5,027 nt of DNA from Nanobdellota archaeon. GTDB taxonomy: Archaea > Nanobdellota > Nanobdellia > Pacearchaeales > GW2011-AR1. Position 1 is the first letter of the stretch. Each line of letters opens with the position of its first letter. Where the stretch lies: positions 1-5,027 of the forward strand of contig JAHIWJ010000072.1 of NCBI GenBank assembly GCA_018816205.1, in the 5' to 3' direction. Below, one piece after another: positions 1 through 4,880 of this stretch. The notes beneath the pieces are model-generated. The model saw nothing but the letters and a program-made list of their open reading frames with translations, searched no databases and was not told the DNA's origin. Position numbers and translations under genes: made by a program.

Positions 1-13
1 AGAAAGCAGATAA

Positions 14-952
14 TTATCTTGCGTTATTGCATTTCGCCTGCGGATTAATTACTTGGGGAAGTTGTCTTTGTGGATAGGCTCTTAGTCTTTCGTCTTCTTC
101 TATCCTATCTGAGAAATCGTGGCCGCCGCGAAGGATTCTTCTTGAGCCGTTTTCATTTTCTTCTACATCAATTTCTAAGCATACCTTTTTGAGCGAGGTC
201 GCCCAAAGAATTGCTTTTTTTAGTTTTTGTTTGTCTTTGAATAGGTTTTTCCCTTCTTTAAAGAGGAAGTCATAGAGTTTTGGTGATTGAAACAACCCGT
301 GTTTAATAATTTCTACTAAGCCAATTTGTATTTGTTTTTCTGGCAGCAAGTCTAGGAAGCGTTCATCGAGGAACATCGCGTTTGGTTCGTAGAATGATTT
401 GTAAAAGTGTTTGTAAGCCCTTGTTTCATTTATGTAATTTACTCTGACTTTTCCGCCTGCGCTGTCGGCCATGGATAAAACTGTTGTGGGGAAGAGGATT
501 AATTTTGCAGAAGTTCTTTCGGCGAGGTAAGCTCCAATATTAATTAGCAATCCACCTCCGATTACTATAATTACGGAATCTTCGAGATTATTTAGCTTAT
601 GTTCTTTTAAGAGGTTATCAAGAAATTTTTTGGTTTTAACTTTGTCTTCAACCGATTTCAGTATTATTGGATTAATTTTATACTTTTTTACGAAGGAATC
701 TACAAATTTTTGTTTGCTAACAGATTCGTCGATTATTATTACTTTATCTTTTGTCAGAGTGAAAGTATCTTGTGATTCTAGGTCTTCTAATTTTAATTGA
801 GCAAACTTGTATTTTTCTATTTCAAAGAATCTTGGGTGAAACTTCGGAACTGGGAGAATAATTTCTAGAGAGTTTAATTCTTTTTCTGATGTTTTTTCAA
901 ATTGGGCATCAATCTTTTTTGATTCTTCGAGAATTTTTTTGAGAAGATTCAT
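14..952 (-). CDS. Sugar-phosphate cyclase of the 3-dehydroquinate synthase superfamily, C-terminally short and divergent
   Basis: Family enzymes use NAD and a divalent metal to cyclise a sugar phosphate (dehydroquinate, valiolone or inosose type) in the cytoplasm. Seen: the NAD loop IGGG (131-134), PTT (155-157), DSAGGK (163-168), the metal-binding Glu and Lys in GLVEIIKHG (E214, K217), and GGHDFSD with the first metal His at H278. Compared with true dehydroquinate synthases from memory, the D-to-K spacing is one residue shorter, the VN..GKN segment is replaced by a longer basic/aromatic stretch ending KSFYEP, the Asn of LNxGH is Arg (275), and the second His of GHTxGH is Asp (282). Only 34 residues follow H278, where about 100 are usual, so the HGEA-type motif with the second His ligand is absent in this frame. 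It starts one base after the upstream stop (TAAGATG), implying co-transcription. The superfamily is secure; the substrate is not. It could be an atypical cyclase, a frameshifted gene or a decaying one. Confidence 0.75.
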   Translation of the reverse strand: MNLLKKILEESKKIDAQFEKTSEKELNSLEIILPVPKFHPRFFEIEKYKFAQLKLEDLESQDTFTLTKDKVIIIDESVSKQKFVDSFVKKYKINPIILKSVEDKVKTKKFLDNLLKEHKLNNLEDSVIIVIGGGLLINIGAYLAERTSAKLILFPTTVLSMADSAGGKVRVNYINETRAYKHFYKSFYEPNAMFLDERFLDLLPEKQIQIGLVEIIKHGLFQSPKLYDFLFKEGKNLFKDKQKLKKAILWATSLKKVCLEIDVEENENGSRRILRGGHDFSDRIEEDERLRAYPQRQLPQVINPQAKCNNAR

Positions 953-953
953 C

Positions 954-1535
954 TTAACTTGGGTCTAGGCCTGAGTCTATTGGCCCATAATCAGTATAAG
1001 ATGGAAGGTTTTTAACTTTTTTGATGATGTTGATTGCGGCGTTGCAGCCGTCGCCGACGTCTTTGGCGATTTGCCTTACCGTGGTGCAGCAGTTTCCCGC
1101 GGCGTAAACTTTTTCATGGGAAGTTTGATTGTGGCTGTTTATTTCTATGAGTTTGTTTTTTATTCTTAAGTTTAAGGATTTTGCGAAGTCGAGGGAGGAG
1201 AGCATTCCTGAAGCGATGATTAGGTAATCTGAAGTATGGGTGCTAGAATCTTCAAGTGTGGTTTCGAATTTGTAGTCTGCGTCTTTGACTGACTTTGCGT
1301 TTTTTTCTATGAACGTTGCGCCGGCTTTTTTTGCTTGTTTTATTCCGCTCCTTAAGAGTTCTTTTCCGTTTGTGCCTTCATGGAAGCCGAAGTAGTTTTC
1401 AACGTCGAATGCTGAAGTCAGCTGAGAGCGCTTTTGATTGCCGACTACGAGAGTTTTCATTCCTGCACGGGCTAGGTAGATTGCGGCTGAAAGGCCTGCT
1501 GCTCCTGAACCAATGATAACGACATCATAATCCAT
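954..1535 (-). CDS. Minimal FAD-dependent oxidoreductase, thioredoxin reductase-like, without NADPH domain
   Basis: This is a 193-residue flavoprotein related to the FAD half of thioredoxin reductases. Seen (numbered from the chosen start): MDYDVVIIGSGAAGLSAA with the dinucleotide loop GSGAAG (9-14), ENYFGF (46-51) matching the ENFPGF segment, a GKELL..G.KQA..AGA helix, LIIASG (105-110), and the C-terminal FAD motif AAGNCC (145-150) with RQIAKDVGDG (154-163). The usual Asp of the GD motif is Asn. The protein is about two-thirds the length of thioredoxin reductase (about 310). The inserted NADPH domain and redox CxxC are missing; only the vicinal pair C149-C150 could be redox-active. An ATG at 1577 would add 14 residues. 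I prefer 1535 because it matches the family N-terminus and lies 26 nt from a TATA box, consistent with a leaderless mRNA. It is first in an operon with the cyclase. The fold is confident; electron donor and substrate are unknown. Confidence 0.8.
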   Translation of the reverse strand: MDYDVVIIGSGAAGLSAAIYLARAGMKTLVVGNQKRSQLTSAFDVENYFGFHEGTNGKELLRSGIKQAKKAGATFIEKNAKSVKDADYKFETTLEDSSTHTSDYLIIASGMLSSLDFAKSLNLRIKNKLIEINSHNQTSHEKVYAAGNCCTTVRQIAKDVGDGCNAAINIIKKVKNLPSYTDYGPIDSGLDPS

Positions 1536-1556
1536 AGATAAATCAGGAAGGTGGAG

Positions 1557-1568
1557 GTTATAAGTTTT
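1557..1568 (-). promoter_or_regulatory. TATA promoter of the leftward flavoprotein-cyclase operon
   Basis: Read leftward, the sequence is AAAACTTATAACC, with the TATA core centred near 1561 and an A-rich BRE-like stretch just upstream. The centre is 26 nt from the ATG at 1535, the usual archaeal TATA-to-start-site distance, so transcription should begin at or next to the start codon. No Shine-Dalgarno sequence precedes that ATG, as expected for a leaderless message. This is inference from spacing. Confidence 0.5.
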
Positions 1569-1594
1569 GTGAAACATTGTTAACGGGTGCCCTC

Positions 1595-1736
1595 GGCTCT
1601 GTTGAAAATCTTTTTTGATAGAGGTTTATGATTCCCGCTTACTCTCCTCTTGCAGAGGAGAACCCTCTCCACCCTGCAAATCCTTCCCGCCCCAGCTTCT
1701 AGATAAACCTCAATTTCCGATTTCTTCAACAGAGCC
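1595..1736. mobile_element. Palindromic MITE-like element with IS6-type terminal inverted repeats
   Basis: The ends form a perfect 12-bp inverted repeat, GGCTCTGTTGAA (1595-1606) and TTCAACAGAGCC (1725-1736). With a 2-nt bulge it extends four more pairs (1607-1610 with 1719-1722). A second, internal pair, GAGGTTTAT (1621-1629) with ATAAACCTC (1703-1711), and a central hairpin (1643-1661) make almost the whole unit foldable. The terminal GGCTCTGTTG is, from memory, the start of many IS6-family inverted repeats (GGCTCTGTTGCAAA). The element is far too small for a transposase and has no useful ORF, so it is best read as a non-autonomous derivative. The 8-bp flanks (1587-1594 and 1737-1744) do not match, so no clean target duplication is visible. 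The alternative is a structured RNA gene or leader of about 140 nt. Confidence 0.5.
1643..1661. repeat. Perfect hairpin at the centre of the palindromic element
   Basis: TCTCCTCT (1643-1650) pairs with AGAGGAGA (1654-1661) around the three bases TGC, giving eight pairs. Overlapping it, AGAGG (1654-1658) can pair instead with CCTCT (1664-1668). If the stem is shortened to leave a UUGCA loop, that loop is complementary to TGCAA at 1675-1679. The segment therefore has mutually exclusive folds and a possible pseudoknot. No polymerase-III-like or terminator T-run follows directly, so a terminator role is not supported. Confidence 0.55.
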
Positions 1737-1750
1737 TGCGTCTTCAAAAT

Positions 1751-1780
1751 GTTTATAAACTCGTCCCACTTCTTTATAAG
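1751..1780 (+). promoter_or_regulatory. Tandem TATA-like boxes ahead of the CYTH gene
   Basis: Two palindromic TATA-like sequences occur: GTTTATAAAC (1751-1760) and CTTTATAAG (1772-1780). The first is centred about 40 nt before the ATG at 1795 and would start transcription near 1780, giving a leader of about 15 nt. The second would start within the gene, so the first is the likelier core promoter. No clear Shine-Dalgarno precedes the ATG. The promoter begins only 15 bp beyond the palindromic element. Confidence 0.55.
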
Positions 1781-1794
1781 ATAAAAGAGACAAA

Positions 1795-2430
1795 ATGGTA
1801 AACTGGCTTGAAGTTGAGGTGAAGGTGAAGATTGATGATGTCAATCTTTTGAGGAAGCGAATTTTGAAAATTGCGAAATTTAAGAAGACAGTTAATAAGG
1901 GAGATGATTATTTCAGGCTTGAGGGCAAGGGGTATCCTTCGAAGGCGTTTAGGATAAGGGATGACGGAAAGAGCATGGTTGTGAATTTCAAGAGGCATTT
2001 GAAGCATTTGTGGAAGAACGGGGTTGTGGTGAAGAGGGAGTATGAGTTTGAGTTAAGTGATAGAAAACATCTTGATAACTTCTTGGCTTTGTTGGAGGAC
2101 TTTGGGTTTAAGGAATGGGTGAAGAAGAGAAAGCATACGGAAAAGTTTGAACACAAGAAAGACAAAAGGATTGAAATCGAGATAAATCATGTCAAGCATG
2201 TCGGGACTTATATGGAGATTGAGTATCTTGCTAAAGACCGGGAGGTTGAAAAGGCAAGAAAGAAGATTATTGACACGCTGCATGAATTGGGGATTACTAA
2301 AGATATGATTGACAACGTAGGGTATACGAGAAGGTTATTTGAAAAGGGCGTTAAGGACAGGAAATACTTTATTACGAAGAAGTTGAACGACAAGAAAAAG
2401 AAATCTAAAAAGAAGTCTAGGAAAAGATGA
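1795..2430 (+). CDS. CYTH-domain protein (class IV adenylate cyclase / thiamine triphosphatase type)
   Basis: CYTH proteins form an eight-stranded tunnel that binds organic or inorganic triphosphates with a divalent metal; members include CyaB adenylate cyclases, thiamine triphosphatases and tripolyphosphatases. Seen: the signature ExExK as EVEVK (6-10), DDYF (37-40), the basic strand FRIRDDGK (52-59), VNFK (63-66), REYEFEL (81-87), basic KKRKHTEKF (110-118), and the paired acidic strands IEIEI (126-130) and MEIEYL (140-145), all in family order. The domain ends near 185. A tail from about 186 is extremely basic (last 13 residues nearly all Lys, Arg or Ser), possibly binding nucleic acid or membrane; that is inference. 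The stop overlaps the next start as ATGA, so the two genes are probably translationally coupled. Family assignment is strong. Cyclase versus phosphatase activity cannot be decided from sequence. Confidence 0.85.
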   Translation: MVNWLEVEVKVKIDDVNLLRKRILKIAKFKKTVNKGDDYFRLEGKGYPSKAFRIRDDGKSMVVNFKRHLKHLWKNGVVVKREYEFELSDRKHLDNFLALLEDFGFKEWVKKRKHTEKFEHKKDKRIEIEINHVKHVGTYMEIEYLAKDREVEKARKKIIDTLHELGITKDMIDNVGYTRRLFEKGVKDRKYFITKKLNDKKKKSKKKSRKR

Positions 2431-2774
2431 AAAATCAGTATATTGTTTTGATTGTTATAGTGGTTTTGGTTGTAGCGGGTGCTTTTTATTATTTTTCAAA
2501 GACGAATACAGCCTGTCCAGAAGATTTGAAGATTTGTCCGGATGGTAGCAGCGTGGGGAGAGAAGGGTTCAATTGCGAGTTTAGGGATTGTCCTGATTTA
2601 GTAGTTTGTGAAGATAGTGGAGATTGCGGTAATGGAATGGGTTGTTACATTTATGGTACTAAGAAGTATTGTGCAATTAGCGCGGAAACTTTATGTGTTG
2701 AAAAGTGTGGTGCTGTTAATAGATGTGATATCAGTGAAGAGGAATTCGTTGAGGTTTATTGTTTAGATTATTAA
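2427..2774 (+). CDS. Membrane-anchored, exported Cys-rich small protein
   Basis: The protein has 115 residues with one hydrophobic segment (about 5-23) after a short basic N-terminus, so it should be anchored with the remainder outside the cell. The exterior part has 12 cysteines (30, 37, 50, 55, 61, 67, 73, 82, 90, 94, 100, 112), an even number compatible with six disulfides. Residues 30-56 (CPEDLKICPDGSSVGR, then NCEF and CP) match a Cys motif I recall from secreted proteins of DPANN archaea and candidate-phyla bacteria, where it often recurs within larger proteins. Residues 61-82 (CEDSGDC, CGNGMGC, KKYC) resemble small disulfide knots of the CxxDxDC..G..C kind. The function is unknown; cell-surface adhesion or binding is a guess. 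Its start overlaps the CYTH stop by four bases. The weak AGGA just upstream is the only ribosome-binding candidate. Confidence 0.75.
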   Translation: MKNQYIVLIVIVVLVVAGAFYYFSKTNTACPEDLKICPDGSSVGREGFNCEFRDCPDLVVCEDSGDCGNGMGCYIYGTKKYCAISAETLCVEKCGAVNRCDISEEEFVEVYCLDY

Positions 2775-2785
2775 TAATATTAAAA
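2771..2785 (+). promoter_or_regulatory. Possible separate promoter for acetyl-CoA synthetase
   Basis: The 40-bp gap after the Cys-rich gene begins with an all-AT stretch, TTAATAATATTAAAA, centred about 35-37 nt before the ATG at 2815. That fits an archaeal TATA element with a leader of about 10 nt. A short AGGT at 2803-2806 could serve as a weak ribosome-binding site. Read-through from the upstream genes is equally possible. Confidence 0.35.
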
Positions 2786-2814
2786 TGGAGAAGTCAAAAA
2801 ATAGGTAAATAAAA

Positions 2815-4713
2815 ATGGTGATGAAATATATTGAAAAAAAAGGAAAGTTTTTTGTTCCGACTAAGGCTGCGAAGGAAGCGAGTTTAGCTCCACCGGACAT
2901 TTACAAGCGGGCAGCGAAGGATAGGGTGAAGATGTGGGAAGAGCTTGCGCGCGAGGGGATTGACTGGGCTGAGCCGTGGAAAAAGGGTTATGAACAAACG
3001 GCGAAGGGTTTTGGTTGGTTTGTTGGCGGAAAATTGAATTTGTGTTATAATGCTGTCGATAGGAATCTGAGCAACCCTGACAGGACGGCAATGATTTTTG
3101 TTCCTGAAGATGTGAACGAGAAACCGCAGTATATTTCTTATTTTGAACTTTACAAGCAGGTAAATCAAGCGGCGGCGTTGCTTAAGCAAAAAGGGGTGAA
3201 AAAAGGCGATGTCGTCGCTATTTATCTGCCGATGATTCCAGAGGCGCTGGTTTTCATGTTAGCTTGTGCCAGGATTGGGGCGATTCATTCGGTTGTGTTT
3301 AGCGCGTTTTCTGCTGACGCATTAAGGACGAGGATTGAGGACGGGGGCGCGAAGGTTTTGATTACTGCGAATTATTATTCCAGGAAGGGAAAGAAGGTTG
3401 AGCTGGAGAAGGATGCGGATAAGGCAATTGCCGGGATGAATGTTACGAAGATTGTGGTTGATAGGGCAAAGAGCGGAAAGATGTTTGAGGGGATGGCAGA
3501 CGTTCTTGTGAAGCCAGAGGTTATGGATTCTGAGGATATTGCGTTGCTACTGTATACTTCTGGGACGACCGGGAAGCCGAAGGGGGTTATGCATGCTGTG
3601 GGGGGTTATACTGTTCAGGCGTATTATACTTCTAGGTTTGTATTTAATTTGCAGCTTGGAGAGGTGATGTGGTGCACGGCGGATATTGGTTGGATTACCG
3701 GACATACTTATGCAGCTTATGGGCCTTTGTTGAATGGGGCGACGACAGTGATTTTTGAGGGTTTGCCGAATTATCCGACGCTGGACAGGTTTATGCAGAT
3801 TGTTGAGCAGCACAAAGTCAATGTTTTTTATACGGCGCCGACAGCTTTGAGGATGTTTGCGCAGGAGGGGACAGAGTATGCGAAGAAGCATAAGATGGAA
3901 AGTTTGAAAGTTCTTGGGAGCGTTGGGGAGCCAATTGATGAGGCGACTTGGATGTGGTTTTTTAACAATATCGGGAAGGGAAGATGTCCTGTGATTGATA
4001 CTTATTGGCAGACGGAGACTGGGAGCGCGGTTGTGATGTCCTTGCCTGGGCATGGACCGTTTATTCCGACTTATGCGGCGATTCCGTTTCCGGGGGTGGA
4101 GTTTGGGGTTTTTGACGAGAAGGGAAAGAGAGTTCCAAATGGTAAGGAAGGAATTTTGATGCAGAAGCCGCCTTATTCGCCGGCGTTGATTCGGGGAGTT
4201 TGGAAGAATGAAGAGCGTTATAAGAAATATTTTGTTGGGAAGTTGTATAACGCGGAGGATAATGCAATAACGGATAAGAACGGAAGGTTTAGGATCTTAG
4301 GGAGGGCGGATGACGTGATAAAGGTGGCGGGGCACAGGTTGTCTACGGGTGAGATTGAGGATGCGATTGACGGCGTTAATGGTGTTGTGGAAAGCACGAT
4401 TGTTGCGAAGAATGATGCTTTGCGAGGGGTTGTACCGGTTGCGTTTGTTAAGATTAAAGGCAGTGTGACGGAAGAGCAGGTTATTGGTGCGGTGGTGAAA
4501 AAAATTGGGCCGATTGCTAAGCCTGCGGAAGTTTATTTTGTTGAGGATATTCCTAAGACGCGAAGCGGGAAGATGATGCGTCGTGTACTAAGAGCAGTGT
4601 TGCACGGGGAGGATGCAGGGAATTTGATGACTTTAATTAACCCGGAAAGTGTGGAGAAGATTAAGGGGCAAGTTGAGGCACGGCGGGCTGCGAAGGCTGG
4701 GGTGAAAAAGTAA
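2815..4713 (+). CDS. acs: AMP-forming acetyl-CoA synthetase
   Basis: The enzyme activates acetate with ATP to acetyl-AMP and then forms acetyl-CoA in the cytoplasm. At 632 residues it is near the family's roughly 650. Seen: ATP loop YTSGTTGKPKG (247-257), WITGH (293-297), VGEP (370-373), DTYWQTE (395-401), the ribose-contact Asp (D482), GRADDV with R497, GHR with R508, and SGK with K586, the lysine that is essential and reversibly acetylated in Salmonella Acs. These match Salmonella D500, R515, R526 and K609 at constant offsets. The small acyl pocket is kept (T295, V370, W398), with Ile at 294 for the usual Val, so acetate is the likely substrate, propionate less so. Odd points: the TGD motif reads AED (480-482), and the usual KPGSA stretch is replaced by IPTYAA. 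Start: ATG 2815 is followed by a second ATG at 2821; either is possible. Family assignment is very secure. Confidence 0.95.
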   Translation: MVMKYIEKKGKFFVPTKAAKEASLAPPDIYKRAAKDRVKMWEELAREGIDWAEPWKKGYEQTAKGFGWFVGGKLNLCYNAVDRNLSNPDRTAMIFVPEDVNEKPQYISYFELYKQVNQAAALLKQKGVKKGDVVAIYLPMIPEALVFMLACARIGAIHSVVFSAFSADALRTRIEDGGAKVLITANYYSRKGKKVELEKDADKAIAGMNVTKIVVDRAKSGKMFEGMADVLVKPEVMDSEDIALLLYTSGTTGKPKGVMHAVGGYTVQAYYTSRFVFNLQLGEVMWCTADIGWITGHTYAAYGPLLNGATTVIFEGLPNYPTLDRFMQIVEQHKVNVFYTAPTALRMFAQEGTEYAKKHKMESLKVLGSVGEPIDEATWMWFFNNIGKGRCPVIDTYWQTETGSAVVMSLPGHGPFIPTYAAIPFPGVEFGVFDEKGKRVPNGKEGILMQKPPYSPALIRGVWKNEERYKKYFVGKLYNAEDNAITDKNGRFRILGRADDVIKVAGHRLSTGEIEDAIDGVNGVVESTIVAKNDALRGVVPVAFVKIKGSVTEEQVIGAVVKKIGPIAKPAEVYFVEDIPKTRSGKMMRRVLRAVLHGEDAGNLMTLINPESVEKIKGQVEARRAAKAGVKK

Positions 4714-4789
4714 AATCTTTTGGGTTCTGGGTAGGAAAATATTTGTGGGGTTGTGAATAAGGGAAAATAACTCTTAGGAGTTTGGGAAT

Positions 4790-4864
4790 GTGAGTGGCGG
4801 AGCAGCAGCGGAGAAAAGCGGGAAGATTGGGGCTAGCGGTGGAGCAGCAGCGGAGAAGAAATAG
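4790..4864 (+). CDS. Candidate small gene (24 codons) with duplicated SGGAAAEK octapeptide
   Basis: A GTG at 4790 opens a 24-codon frame ending at TAG (4862-4864). AGGAG (4776-4780) lies nine bases upstream, the best Shine-Dalgarno in the window. The peptide contains SGGAAAEK twice, joined by SGKIGA and ending in Lys. The two 24-base copies (4793-4816 and 4835-4858) differ at three sites (AGT/AGC, GGC/GGT, AAA/AAG), all third positions and all synonymous, which is the pattern of coding constraint. A T7 tract starts six bases after the stop. The frame is closed upstream by TAG at 4775-4777. The product is small, soluble, Gly/Ala/Lys-rich and resembles no family I recognise. The alternative is a noncoding tandem duplication. 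Confidence 0.4.
   Translation: MSGGAAAEKSGKIGASGGAAAEKK
4793..4858 (+). repeat. Two direct 24-bp repeats with 42-bp period
   Basis: The copies are 4793-4816 and 4835-4858. They share an uninterrupted 17-bp core, GGAGCAGCAGCGGAGAA (4799-4815 and 4841-4857), and differ at three positions overall. The 42-bp period equals 14 codons, so the duplication keeps the frame of the candidate small gene. Outside that frame they could be binding sites for a dimeric regulator, but only two copies exist. Confidence 0.8.
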
Positions 4865-4880
4865 GGAAGGTTTTTTTGGG
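4865..4880 (+). terminator. Oligo-T terminator after the candidate small gene
   Basis: Seven consecutive T residues (4871-4877) follow the candidate small gene after six bases. Archaeal RNA polymerase terminates at T-rich stretches without needing a hairpin. No stem precedes it. It would end transcripts from acetyl-CoA synthetase and the small gene together. Confidence 0.45.

Noticed and set aside
1316..1516. Rightward open frame opposite the flavoprotein gene
   Set aside because: It is antisense to a gene with clear FAD motifs, has an Arg/Leu-rich composition typical of shadow translation, and shows no recognisable motif.
1671..1695. T-arm-like TGCAAATCC followed by a C-rich stretch, suggesting a tRNA end
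   Set aside because: No matching acceptor, D-arm or anticodon arm could be placed on either strand, and the sequence lies inside the palindromic element.
1587..1744. Target-site duplication flanking the palindromic element
   Set aside because: The eight-base flanks GTGCCCTC and TGCGTCTT do not match. The partial similarity when shifted by one base is not convincing.
1774..2393. Several leftward frames across the CYTH gene
   Set aside because: They are all antisense to the CYTH domain, with Phe/Leu/Ser-rich shadow composition. One would also run through the CYTH promoter.
2785..2808. Seven-codon frame MEKSKNR just before acetyl-CoA synthetase
   Set aside because: It is too short to judge. 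If transcription starts near 2806, as the TATA spacing suggests, it is not in the message.
3547..4053. 168-codon leftward open frame inside acetyl-CoA synthetase
   Set aside because: It lies antisense to the most conserved part of the synthetase. Its Arg/Pro/His/Ile-rich composition follows from the opposite-strand codons, and no promoter or ribosome-binding site is seen.
4793..4858. CRISPR array or replication iterons
   Set aside because: There are only two copies, the spacing is short, the repeat has no dyad, and no cas or initiator genes are present.
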